A DNA stretch of 36,324 bases from Entophlyctis helioformis (Eukaryota; Chytridiomycota; Chytridiomycetes; Chytridiales; Chytriomycetaceae), in the NCBI GenBank assembly GCA_025526915.1, contig JAHLKH010000226.1, positions 1 to 36,324 of the forward strand. The letters run 5' to 3'. Both the position numbers and the translations under genes were made by a program. Of the stretch, positions 20,060 through 28,743 are shown in pieces (the stretch's first letter is position 1; each line of letters begins with the position of its first letter). The notes below the pieces were generated by a model, which was not told the origin of the DNA, searched no databases, and was given only the letters and a program-made list of their open reading frames with translations.

Positions 20060-22276
20060 TCACTCTGCACCGAGTCCGCCACGGTTGGATCGTACCACGG
20101 CCGCTACTGGATGCACGATGCCTGTGCCGTCCGAGCCGAGCGACTGGCCAGGCTGCCAGCCCATGGACTGCAGCATGCGATGTCCGACGTTCGAGTGGGC
20201 GATCGGCTGCGCACTGCCACCAACTACGTGTCCCATCCGTGGCGTGGCTGCATCGCCGGGTCGCACACCAGACGGTCCACCCTTGGCACCGCCGCCATTG
20301 CCAGGCCCAGGCTTGCCGCCCTTCTTCTTGCCGCCATTTCCGCCATCCTGCATTTTGCCCTTGCCCTTGCCCTTGCCCTTCCCACCGCCGCCACCGCTCT
20401 TTCCGCCACTCCACTGCCCCATGTTGCCCTTGAGCGTGTTGTTATGTCGCTGCGCAACCTCCTCGGGCAAGTAGTGCCAGTTGTCTGGAACGTGCGACAG
20501 GCCCGTACGGAACACGACAGTCTGCTTGCGCTTGCCTGATCCGCGCGTGTTGGTGTTGACCTTGTACACTTTTGCCATGTCGCACACAAGTTGGCGGATG
20601 GCGGCTGGCATCGGCGCGAGTAAAACAGACGGCGACAGCGACTCGTCTGCAACAAAGTTGCGTATAATCTTGTTGGCCTGGCGCAGGAACTGGATAACCT
20701 CTGGGCCAACATGTGTGGATGCGGACTTGGCGAGGTCGTTGATGAGATAGCCAGCCTGGCGAGCGCGTTCGGCGGCCTCTTGACGCAGCTTGGCACGCTT
20801 CTCGCGGCGATCAAGCTTCTTCTGCTTGCGCTTCTGGGTCTTTGAGACGCTATTGGCCGTCACAGCCGTCCACTGCCCGCCGTGGCTGTTGACGCCCACA
20901 TCGCCAAAGTCAATGTTGTCGTCGTCAATGAATGCCGAAGCACTCGGGCGAGCAGCCCGTCTGCGAGAGGCAAAGTCGCCATTCAAAATCTCCTGGAACA
21001 GCAACTCGTTCTCGTAGGCAGCTCTTGGCATGGATGCTGCAGTTGGCTTGCCGCGTTTCTTGCTTGTCATGTCCATGGTACGACGGCGGGATTCGGCGCC
21101 AGTACTGGGACCGCCTAGGCCAAGCCCCGGATGGCTGATGAGCTCGTCCTCGTCGTCATCCTCAGTATCGCTCGCACGAGTATCACGCCACGTGGATGGA
21201 CCGCCAGTAAACGACTGTCGCATCCATGCTTCTTCGTCGTCGCGGTCAAACGCGCCATGACGGGTCTGCTCATCAATATCCAACTCAACGGACGACTCGT
21301 CGTCCGAGTCGCTGTCCTCAGAACCCGACATGTCAGAGTCCGAGTCCGCGTCAGAGTCCAAGTCCGAGTCCGAGTCTGAGTCCGAGTCTGATAGATCGTC
21401 ATCAAAGCCATCTGCGCCGCTATAGCCATCGACCGTTGTTGCCATACCGTCCCGCGCAAGACCGTTCAAGTAATGCTGGAACTCGTCCGAGTCGTACGCC
21501 ATCTCGTCCTCGTCCTCCATGAGCGACTCGTACACGATCCCCGATCCCGCCTGCGTGGCAAACCCGTCGCTGTCCGAGTCGATGTCCAGGAGCTGACTGG
21601 TCGTCACTGGCATCTTGCCCTTGCCCTTGCCCTTTCCCTTGCCCTTGCCCTTGACGCTTGACTGCAACCCCGAGCGAGAATGGGCCGCAGTGACTGGCAC
21701 ACGATCGTCAAACAGCTGCAGCGGTCTGCCACCGCGGCCTTGAACGCCGACATCCGATCGCACCGGTGCGCTCGACGGCACTTTGACCGCCGCCGGGTCA
21801 TCGAGCAGCGAGTGCGACGCTAACGCAGACACGAGCGAGCGGGACGAGACGCCAAAGTCCGAGTTGGCAATGTAGTCCAGCAAAGCCTCGTCGTCGTCGT
21901 CGGGCGGTCTGTCGAAGCGACTGTTGTTGCGATTATTGCTGCCACCGCTGTTGCTGTTGCTGTTGCCCCGACCACGGCCACGGCCACGGCCGCCTCGACC
22001 GCCTTGACCATACTTTTGCGGCTGGCTCTTGCCACGATGACTGGGGGTGTTGCCTGCATGCGACGTTGCGTGGGAATGCTTTGGCTGCTGTTGCTTTGGC
22101 TGGTGCTGGTGCTGTTTGTTGAGTGTGTGTTCCCTGCTCGTGGGCGGCTGTGGCTCACCGCCAATGGGCACAAACGACAGGCGAGTTGCAGGCGCCGGGC
22201 GAGCAGCGGCAGACAGCAGCGAAGCGTCGCCGGCATCGTCCAGAAAGAACAGAGCGTCTCGGCCAGCGTCACTCAT
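20060..22276 (-). CDS. SQS1-like protein with R3H and G-patch domains, copy 2 (intact)
   Basis: A single 738-residue open frame from ATG 22276 to TGA 20060-20062. The N-terminal half is disordered: 'MSDAGRDALFFLDDAGDASL', Arg/Gly repeats ('GQGGRGGRGRGRGRG'), Lys/Gly runs and a strongly acidic Asp/Ser stretch. A basic coiled segment follows ('KTQKRKQKKLDRREKRAKLR'). The R3H-type region is at about 535-595 ('MPAAIRQLVCDMAKVYKVNT'), then a Gly/Lys linker, and the G-patch at about 695-738 ('VGHRMLQSMGWQPGQSLG' ... 'GLGAE'). R3H plus G-patch at the C-terminus is the plan of yeast Sqs1/Pfa1, which stimulates the DEAH helicase Prp43 in splicing and ribosome assembly. R3H binds single-stranded nucleic acid; the G-patch contacts the helicase. 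No introns. It probably provides the function lost in copy 1. Confidence 0.85.
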   Translation of the reverse strand: MSDAGRDALFFLDDAGDASLLSAAARPAPATRLSFVPIGGEPQPPTSREHTLNKQHQHQPKQQQPKHSHATSHAGNTPSHRGKSQPQKYGQGGRGGRGRGRGRGNSNSNSGGSNNRNNSRFDRPPDDDDEALLDYIANSDFGVSSRSLVSALASHSLLDDPAAVKVPSSAPVRSDVGVQGRGGRPLQLFDDRVPVTAAHSRSGLQSSVKGKGKGKGKGKGKMPVTTSQLLDIDSDSDGFATQAGSGIVYESLMEDEDEMAYDSDEFQHYLNGLARDGMATTVDGYSGADGFDDDLSDSDSDSDSDLDSDADSDSDMSGSEDSDSDDESSVELDIDEQTRHGAFDRDDEEAWMRQSFTGGPSTWRDTRASDTEDDDEDELISHPGLGLGGPSTGAESRRRTMDMTSKKRGKPTAASMPRAAYENELLFQEILNGDFASRRRAARPSASAFIDDDNIDFGDVGVNSHGGQWTAVTANSVSKTQKRKQKKLDRREKRAKLRQEAAERARQAGYLINDLAKSASTHVGPEVIQFLRQANKIIRNFVADESLSPSVLLAPMPAAIRQLVCDMAKVYKVNTNTRGSGKRKQTVVFRTGLSHVPDNWHYLPEEVAQRHNNTLKGNMGQWSGGKSGGGGGKGKGKGKGKMQDGGNGGKKKGGKPGPGNGGGAKGGPSGVRPGDAATPRMGHVVGGSAQPIAHSNVGHRMLQSMGWQPGQSLGSDGTGIVHPVAAVVRSNRGGLGAE

Positions 22277-22343
22277 CGGTTGCTGCCGTTTGTTATCGTT
22301 TTGTTACGATTTGTTATCGTTTTGTTATTGTTTTGTTAGAGTT
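22277..22343 (-). promoter_or_regulatory. Likely 5' leader/promoter of SQS1-like copy 2
   Basis: Same A-rich GATAAC/AACAAA block as 13734-13800, conserved immediately upstream of the ATG in both copies. Confidence 0.3.
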
Positions 22344-22400
22344 TTCGCTTGTTTGCGGTAGTCTGGCATTGCGTGACTGGCGTGACTCGATCGATGCGCT

Positions 22401-22905
22401 TCATTGCAGATTGGACAGCTGCATCGACTCGATGGTGCGCTGCCGCTTGTGCACCTGGCCCGGCGCGCCGTGCATCGGTGGCTGCTGCCACTGCCCGTCG
22501 TGTCCAGGACCGCCGTGGCCGGCGTGGCGCGCCAGCTTCCTCTCGCCTCCGCTCTCTGCGCCAGCCATTGACGACAAGGACGATGACGATGACGACGACG
22601 AGGACAGCAGACTGTGCACCAGCATAAGCGACTCGGGACCGGCTGATCCGTCCGCCAGATCTGCGCGGACGTCCAGTTCATCTCGGCTTCCGTCGCCATC
22701 GCCATCTCCGTCGCCGTCCATGTCCGCAAACGACAGCTCGCCCTCGCCTCCAGGCAGCAGACCAACCGCCTGCCGGGCAAGCAGGTAGATGCGGTAGTTG
22801 TTGAACCAGTTGAGCACGCGACGGATGGCACTGCATCACAACAGCACGCCACAGAAGGGAGCAGGCGGTCAGATCCCTGCAACTCGCGCATGGTGGCAGT
22901 CGTTG

Positions 22906-22955
<50 letters not shown>

Positions 22956-23105
22956 GCAGTAGATCTGGATGATCTGCAAAAACGACCAGCCCTGAGATGC
23001 AGGGTGGTCGAGCCAGTCCTTGAGTAGCTCCGCCGTACGCACCGCCGAGTACTTGAACGGCCGCAGTCTAACGAGCTGCGTAATCTCGTCACTGTCAACC
23101 ACCAC
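22401..23105 (-). CDS. Uncharacterised protein X, copy 2, 5' end altered
   Basis: Exon 2 (22830-22401) and the exon 1 core (up to 'QLVRLRPFKYSAVRTAELLK') match copy 1 almost exactly. The intron (22831-22953) has a GT repeat half as long. Upstream of 23079 the sequence differs: the frame reads 'VVDSDEIT' before QLVRL and has no ATG, only a GTG at 23105. A possible 3' splice site ('GGTTGACAG') sits there. Only 23 bp separate this point from the stop of the Q-rich gene at 23129, so there is no room for a normal promoter. This copy may be truncated at its 5' end, or be spliced from sequence farther upstream. Confidence 0.45.
22907..22953 (+). repeat. (CA)n microsatellite, about 47 bp, in the intron of protein X copy 2
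   Basis: Uninterrupted CA run at the position matching 14364-14457, about half the length. Confidence 0.97.
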
Positions 23106-23128
23106 AACCCCACAAACAAGCCATCAGT

Positions 23129-24676
23129 TCACCCACGCCGTTGGCACAGCATCCACATGCACAAATCCACGCACTGGTTGGGCTTGCATCCTTCCAGAAC
23201 GCGTTTCGGTCCAGCAACACCGAGCCGGCACAGAATGGTCAGAATGGTAGTCTCGACCGGCTCGGGCAACCGCGCGCCACGGCCGCGCAGCGACAGGTTC
23301 TCTGCCGACGACGGCGTAATGTACTGCGGCAGCCCATTGTAGATCTTGGCCTTGTCAACATCGCTCATGGTACCCACAAGCGTCTCCAGCTTGACATCAA
23401 TGCGGATGCGGTTGAGCGAGCGCAGCGCCGCCGCTGAAAACTCGATGCGGCTAGGGTCGTTGACTGGGTCGGTCAGGCGATTAGGTGGTGGCCCTTGTGT
23501 GTATCCGTGGCCGTGGCCGTATCCATGTGTGTGTCCATGTGTGTGTCCATGTGCTTGTGCGTGACTGCCGTTGCTCTGGACATGTTGCACAAAGCTCTGT
23601 GCGTTGCCTTGCGGGTGTGCGTACTGGGGCATGCGAGTCGCGACTGATGGTGATGACGAATCCGTGTACTGGCCGTTGTGAAGATGCGGCGATATGGACG
23701 ACGAGCCAGACGGCGCACTTGAGCGATCCGACTGCTGCATGTGTGGCGGGATGGGTGTGTGTACAGGCTGCTGCTGCTGGTGGTGATCGTATGCAACCAT
23801 GGGAGCGGCGGAAGGGATCTGCGACTGTGGGTGGTGAGGGGGGGTGTAGTTGTGCATGTAGCCGTTCCCATTGGCCTGATCATCAAGGTGCTGGCGGTGC
23901 TGCTGCCCTTGCTGGCGAGCATATGGACGCGTCTGCTGGTAGTAAGATGCCTGCATCTGCTGCTGCTGTTGTTGCTGCTGTTGCTGTTGTTGCTGCTGTT
24001 GCTGTTGTTGCTGCTGTTGATGGTGATGTTGGTGCATTTGTTGCTGCTGTTGCATCTGTTGCTGCTGCATCGGCTGGTGATGGGGGCCATAGGCCGGGTT
24101 GCGTTGAGCGGCATCGTGCAGGTCGTGCTGGGGATGCACCTTCATGGACGGCAGCAGCTGTTGTTGGGTATGCGTTGACGGTCCAGCCACGCCGGATGCG
24201 GATGATATTGTCGAGTCGCTGCTTGCGCTGCTTGTGATCAAAGGCGGCGGCATTGTTGAAGGTGGCGACGGTGCCGATGACTGCATCCTGTGCTCATGCG
24301 GAAGCACGGCGATTGGCGAAACGGACGTCCCATGCGACTGTGGCGGGGGGTGCTGCTGGTGGTCGTGATCGTTGCGGACAGGCGGTGCTCGTGCTGGCGC
24401 TGGCAGCGAAGCAGCGGCAGATCCCAGTGCAGGCGACTCGCGGGGCAGCTTGGACGGACTGTTGTGCATCTGGCCGATCGAGTCGCTCAGGAGGTCCAGA
24501 TTCAAGCGGATGTCGTGCAGCAGCGAGTTGTGGCTGCGCAGCTGGGCCGCATGCTCGTTGAATCCCTCTGCGAGCTCGGAGCAGTACTGGCGCAGGGCAA
24601 CAAACTCTTCGGCGAGCGTCTTGAGCTGCGTGCGGACCTCGGCCATCTCGGTCTGTGCCGATGCCGCCGCCAGCAT
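23129..24676 (-). CDS. Q/H-rich coiled-coil protein, uncharacterised
   Basis: A single frame of 515 residues from ATG 24676. The N-terminus is a predicted coiled coil: 'EMAEVRTQLKTLAEEFVALR' through 'LRSHNSLLHDIRLNLDLLSD'. A long disordered Pro/Ser/His/Gln region follows, with a poly-Gln run of about 20. Then comes a His/Gly repeat ('HGHTHGHTHGYGHGHGY'). The last about 115 residues look folded: 'SRIEFSAAALRSLNRIRIDV', 'YITPSSAENLSLRGRGARLP' and 'CKPNQCVDLCMWMLCQRRG'. I do not recognise that domain. Poly-Gln plus a small C-terminal domain is common in fungal transcription cofactors, but that is only a guess. Additional 5' exons may exist (see 24790-25146), so the start is uncertain. Confidence 0.65.
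   Translation of the reverse strand: MLAAASAQTEMAEVRTQLKTLAEEFVALRQYCSELAEGFNEHAAQLRSHNSLLHDIRLNLDLLSDSIGQMHNSPSKLPRESPALGSAAASLPAPARAPPVRNDHDHQQHPPPQSHGTSVSPIAVLPHEHRMQSSAPSPPSTMPPPLITSSASSDSTISSASGVAGPSTHTQQQLLPSMKVHPQHDLHDAAQRNPAYGPHHQPMQQQQMQQQQQMHQHHHQQQQQQQQQQQQQQQQQQQQQMQASYYQQTRPYARQQGQQHRQHLDDQANGNGYMHNYTPPHHPQSQIPSAAPMVAYDHHQQQQPVHTPIPPHMQQSDRSSAPSGSSSISPHLHNGQYTDSSSPSVATRMPQYAHPQGNAQSFVQHVQSNGSHAQAHGHTHGHTHGYGHGHGYTQGPPPNRLTDPVNDPSRIEFSAAALRSLNRIRIDVKLETLVGTMSDVDKAKIYNGLPQYITPSSAENLSLRGRGARLPEPVETTILTILCRLGVAGPKRVLEGCKPNQCVDLCMWMLCQRRG
23957..24019 (-). repeat. CAG/CAA tract encoding poly-Gln
   Basis: Mixed CAG and CAA codons on the minus strand encode about 20 consecutive Gln residues. 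The mixture argues for selection on the protein rather than simple triplet slippage. Confidence 0.92.
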
Positions 24677-24693
24677 TTCGTTTGGGTTTGTCG

Positions 24694-24720
24694 CAGGCAG
24701 GCAGGCAGGCAGGCAGGCAG
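24694..24720 (+). repeat. (CAGG)n microsatellite
   Basis: About six tetranucleotide units lie just upstream of the ATG at 24676. The pyrimidine-rich minus strand here could be part of an intron's 3' end. Confidence 0.9.
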
Positions 24721-24777
24721 GGAAAGGAGGGAGATCGCGGAGGCGTCAGTCCAAGCATGGCCGATGGTCTTGCACCG

Positions 24778-24906
24778 GGCGGCAAAATAGTCCGACAAAG
24801 TACTGCGCGGCGAAAAAATTCGCTTGCGTACGCTATCCAACAGTTGCGCCGCGCAGTACCCATCATATTGGTGGCTGAGATTGGACACAGAGACTATTTT
24901 GCCGCC
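24778..24906. repeat. Nested perfect inverted repeats
   Basis: The outer arms are 24778-24792 (GGCGGCAAAATAGTC at the left) and 24892-24906, 15 bp and perfect. The inner arms are 24800-24812 (GTACTGCGCGGCG) and 24847-24859, 13 bp and perfect. The two pairs share nearly the same centre. There is no obvious target-site duplication, so a small transposon is not shown. Confidence 0.85.
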
Positions 24907-25146
24907 AACTGCCCGGCTGGTCTGCGGCAATCAGCTGCGCACTCGTCTCGGTCGGTAGCCTCTTGTAGCCTCTTGCAGACACGCAGCAATGTGTCTGGCA
25001 TCGGCCCTTACCTTGCTGTCGAGTGTGCAAGCGCAGCCGCCACAGCTGTGGCTGCTGCTGCTGCTGCTGCTCCTGCCGCTGGTGCCATTGCGGCTTACAG
25101 AGGCCGGGGCTGGCGTTGGTTCAGGTGCCGAGCGAATGCTGTTCAT
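24790..25146 (-). CDS. Possible 5' exons of the Q-rich gene or a small separate gene
   Basis: From ATG 25146 a frame reads 'MNSIRSAPEPTPAPASVSRN', then a Ser run, to 'CTLDSK' and a strong 5' splice site (GTAAGG) after 25012. A matching-phase 3' splice site at 24921 opens 'TSRAVGGKIVSVSNLSHQYD' and 'GYCAAQLLDSV'. A further splice from GTACGC (after 'LLDS') to the AG before 'TEMAEV' would join the Q-rich gene in phase, but that donor is only moderate. The second exon would contain much of the nested inverted repeat. Confidence 0.25.
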
Positions 25147-25376
25147 CAGCCTTTGTTGGTTGGCGGAAAGACTTATGGAGAAATGCAGACAGCCTGATCA
25201 ACAGCTTCATTCAAGAGGCCAGCATGTGACGACATCAAGAACCGTGGCAAAATTGCCGAGGGAGGCACGATGATACGACGACACTGCACAAGACGGCGGC
25301 GGTTAGCACGGCAGCGGTGTCTGGACGGCGACAGACAGGGCGAGAGGGTGGTGGCGGCTGCGATCAGAAGTAAAGT

Positions 25377-26028
25377 TTAGGTAGCCGGTAGTTTGTCGTC
25401 ATCGGCAAAAAGCCTGAGACAAATGCCGGGATCATCATATCTAGCCAGCCACCCCTCGTCGCTTGCTGTGTGTGCACGCATAGATGTGTGCAAGAGGACT
25501 CACGAGTATTCATGTCGAGGTGCCGTGGAGATGCGCGCGCAGAGTGAATGCGATGCGCGCAACCGAGATCAGCCTGGGCGACGGCAAGGGCGACGGCGGC
25601 AAGGGCGACGACAAAGACGACGACGACGAGAGCGGTGCGCTGAATCAGCGGCCGGTAAAGAGTATTGGGAAGGGTGCCGACGGCACACGCCATTGCGCAG
25701 TGAATCACGGCATTGGTAGTGGAGTGCGGCTGCCAGCAAGCGGCGCAGAGTCAGTACGGCAGCGCCGGCGTCGAGGAATGCGGCCAGAGAGAGAGGACGG
25801 CGCTCAGAGATGCCTTGCGGCTTTGTGTCGTCGGTCAGATGCGGGGGTCTTACGCCCGCTCCGAAACACGGACCAAAGGTATTCATCACAGCGGCCATCG
25901 CATCCACACACACGCATGCAGTCGGCAGAGCAGACGCAGCTCACCTTGGTCACTTGGGCAGCGACAGCGACGAGGACGGTTTTCTTTTTATCGCCTGCCC
26001 AAGCCGCAGTCAACGTCACGTGATGCAC
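25377..26028 (-). CDS. Tentative small membrane protein, two or three exons
   Basis: A possible model joins 26028-25945 ('MHHVTLTAAWAGDKKKTVLV'), 25729-25504 and 25465-25377. The second exon follows a good branch site and 3' splice site (TACTGAC ... TGGCAG). It encodes 'MACAVGTLPNTLYRPLIQRT' followed by a clear membrane helix, 'ALVVVVFVVALAAVALAVAQ'. A last splice would give 'PSDEGWLARYDDPGICLRLF' and 'ADDDKLPAT', but needs a 38-nt intron, shorter than any other here. A one-exon alternative is the 25364-25690 frame starting at 'MACAVG'. I do not recognise the family. Confidence 0.35.
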
Positions 26029-26749
26029 ATCCGACTATTTAGCGAGCGTCGTGGTGTGCCGGGCGACTTGCCCAAACAGTCGGCAAGGTATGTTGTGCGC
26101 AGCGCTGCTGCATGACCCTGTTGGCCGAGTGTGTCGTCGTCGTGGAGTGTGTCGTCGTCGTGGAGTGTGTCGTCGTCGTCGGGTGCGTCGACAAGCGGTG
26201 GGCAGCAGTATGTAGCGAGCGGCTGGCGATGAAGACAAAATACGATAGGGACAGATTACTGGTAATGCCAGGATGCTTATTTATCAAGGTGAACAATCAC
26301 TGAGCCGTCGCAAGCTACTCTGCATACACCGCCGCCGCCACCGACCGCACACTCGCGCTCGCGCTCGCACTCGCACTCGTTCTGTTGTGCTGTGCAGATG
26401 TCTGACCGGTGTTGTCCATGGATCCAGCTGGCTTGTTGATTGTCCCCAAAATAAATGTTTTGAAGAACAAACAACTACTGTCACTCCTGAGCGCCGTGCT
26501 CGCGCCTGAAGATGCGCTCGCTGGCTGAAGGGCTGTGGTGAGGCGACTGTTGCCCGTCGTGGCGATGCGAAGACGATGACAGCAGAGCACAACAGAGCGC
26601 AGCAAGTGAGAGAAGCTGCAGATGAAGCGTCGACAGCAAGGCAATGACAACGCCTCGGTCACGTGACTGAATGCACGCTGACGGTGCACCAACCAAACAT
26701 TCCCGGCCAAACCCCGAAACCGACAACCCGTCGTCAACACCATTCCGCC
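26029..26749. promoter_or_regulatory. Divergent intergenic region with two GTCACGTGA motifs and short repeats
   Basis: This region lies upstream of the seven-helix gene (+) and the tentative small gene (-). GTCACGTGA occurs at about 26015-26023 (just inside the tentative ATG) and GTCACGTGAC at 26658-26667, 83 bp upstream of ATG 26750. CACGTG with a TCAC flank is the classic bHLH/Cbf1-type site. Also present are three 18-bp units (GTCGTCGTCGTGGAGTGT) at about 26131-26186 and a CTCGCG/CTCGCA hexamer run near 26350-26377. No further gene is supported. Confidence 0.45.
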
Positions 26750-28346
26750 ATGTCACGACAGGCCGACGCATGGAAGGGCCCCGCAGTCATTTTCCTCGGC
26801 ATTGCCCTGCACGACCTGGCGTCGGCGGGCATGTTCATGCTGTCCCGCCGCGAGAGCTGGCGCACGCCCATCTTCATGCTGGCCTTTGTGTGCTGGGTGC
26901 TGTGCTGCGTGCAGACGTCGCTGCAAATCATCCTCATCGACTTTCTGGTGTCGCAGTACGCCTGGCTGGCCAACAAGTTCCCGTACCTGACCATTGCGGC
27001 CTTTACGGTCAACTTCTTCACCGGCACGCTCGTGGTGAGTGTGCGCTCTGCCGTCCTGCTGCTCGACTGCTCTGCTGCTCTACAGCTTTCCTCTTTCTTG
27101 CCTGCGCTGTCTCGCCCTCCAAGCGCAGTGCGTGGCAGGCAGGGCTGGCGGGGCAGCCAGCGGCACCCTTCTTGTGCACCCGCTGACTTTTCCGCTCGTT
27201 CTGTGCCGCCGACGACCACGCCCACGCCCACGCCCACGCCACGCTGCAACCATTGTACCGCGATCATTTTGTCACACGACGCCGCCTTGCGCCACCGTGC
27301 ACAACCCTTGCTCGGCTCAACCCGTCTCGTCTGCTGACCCTTGCTGGCCAAACGACACCCCACGGCTGTCCCTGTGCAACCGCTGCGCAACATAGGTGTC
27401 GCTCATGATCAGCCGTCTGCGTGTGTTCCACAGTGGCGCATCGCCCACCTTCTGGTCGCTGTTCATCCTGGCGCTCATCTCCATCGGCTTCAACCTGCCC
27501 GCCAACATCACCGGCATCATGATGAACCTTGAGGTGATTGACGGCAAGATCCCCGTGTTCCAGATGAGCAAGATGAACGGCCTCAACACCTTCCTCTTCT
27601 CGATTGCACACATTGCCGAGGGCATCTTCTCGGCCCTGGCCTCGATCGCCTTCCTCTGGGCCATCGGCACCTCGCTCGGCCTGTCCAAGCAGGACCTGCT
27701 CAAGCAGATCCTCGTCAAGCACGAGGGCATCCGCTTCATTGCCATCTTTGGCCTCAACGTCATCCTCGCGGCTTTTGCGCTCCACGCCTACCTGTGGGAC
27801 TTTAACTACGTCACCCAGAGCGCGTACTACCTCGCTCCCTGGATCTATGCGCTCGAGATCCACTCGTTCCTGCTCACGTCGTACGTGTCGGCGCGCAACA
27901 TGATCAAGGACTATGCTGCCAACCAGTCGACTGAGAAGACGGGCGCTGCGTCGGAGATGGACAGCAAGCCCAGGATCCAGCAGCAGCAGCAACAGCAGCA
28001 ACAGCAGCAGTCGACGTTTAGCAACAATGTCAGCAACAACTCGTACGGCCAGCAGCAGCGATCCAACGTTGGCCAGTACCAGTCGCAGCCGTACCAGCAG
28101 CAGTACGACGCGTACCAGTCCAAGCCGCAGTACCAGGTGTCCTACGAGCAGCAGATGCAGCAGATGCAGATGCAGCAGCAGCAGCAAAACAACCAGGCCT
28201 TTAGTGCTGCGCCGGCTAGATCCTACCAGCCGTACCAGCCGCAGCCGCAGTCGCCGAACCCCAGCCAGATGTCTGCCGAGGACCGGAGAATGCAGCTCAA
28301 CTCGCAGCTCGAGGAGGCGCGCAAGGGCAGCGTCAACTACTTTTAA
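26750..28346 (+). CDS. Seven-transmembrane protein with Q-rich cytoplasmic tail, uncharacterised, two exons
   Basis: Exons 26750-27034 and 27396-28346 join in phase 0 (GTGAGT donor, 361-nt intron) to give 411 residues. Hydrophobic segments: 'AVIFLGIALHDLASAGMFML', 'IFMLAFVCWVLCCVQTSLQI', 'YLTIAAFTVNFFTGTL', 'TFWSLFILALISIGFNLPAN', 'IAHIAEGIFSALASIAFLWA', 'RFIAIFGLNVILAAFALHAY' and 'YYLAPWIYALEIHSFLLTSY'. The tail of about 130 residues is Gln/Tyr/Ser-rich ('QSQPYQQQYDAYQSKPQYQ') and ends 'EARKGSVNYF'. Seven helices and a long polar tail suggest a receptor-like protein at a membrane. I see no motif of a named GPCR class, nor a retinal-binding lysine context I could defend. Polar Q/Y-rich tails of this sort often mediate assembly. 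Confidence 0.8.
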
Positions 28347-28743
28347 GCCACGTGTCAAGGCTCCCTCTGTAGACCGCGTTCCGTGAGATCTCCCCTTGTC
28401 TCCCCTTCTCTCCTTCTTCCTCTCCATCCGTCTCTTTTGTACTTTGTGTGTACCCACAGCGCTCTCGCTCCGCGCGTGTGTGCATCTCGTTTCTTCTGCT
28501 TCATCCCGAGCTCTCTCTCTCTCTTCCTTTTTGGAAATACATACATCCACTGGTATCCATTCTATCCAGACGAGGCACGCTCAGCCGCCTGTAAAAGACA
28601 AAGGGCTGCGGCCGTTGACGTTGATGACGTTGACGATGATGACGTTGATGTTGGGGGGATATTCATGTGCTGCTGCGGACAAGAAAAGAGACAGCGGCAT
28701 GGTGGAGAGGAGAGAGCGGGAAGCGGACAGCGCGACGGCTCGT
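28347..28743. other. Convergent 3' flanks of the seven-helix and NDUFA11-like genes
   Basis: This holds a pyrimidine-rich stretch (28385-28540, TCTCCCCTT and CTCTCTCT runs), then GACGTTGATGAC units at about 28615-28650. No gene seen. Confidence 0.6.

Larger units (their letters stand above)
19828..23079. repeat. Segmental duplication, copy 2
   Basis: Direct repeat of 10617-14583. The left edge keeps only the last 30 codons and 3' flank of the 9287-10706 gene. The right edge joins a different sequence just after 'ACGAGCTGC', close to the 3' end of the Q-rich gene at 23129. Confidence 0.95.
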
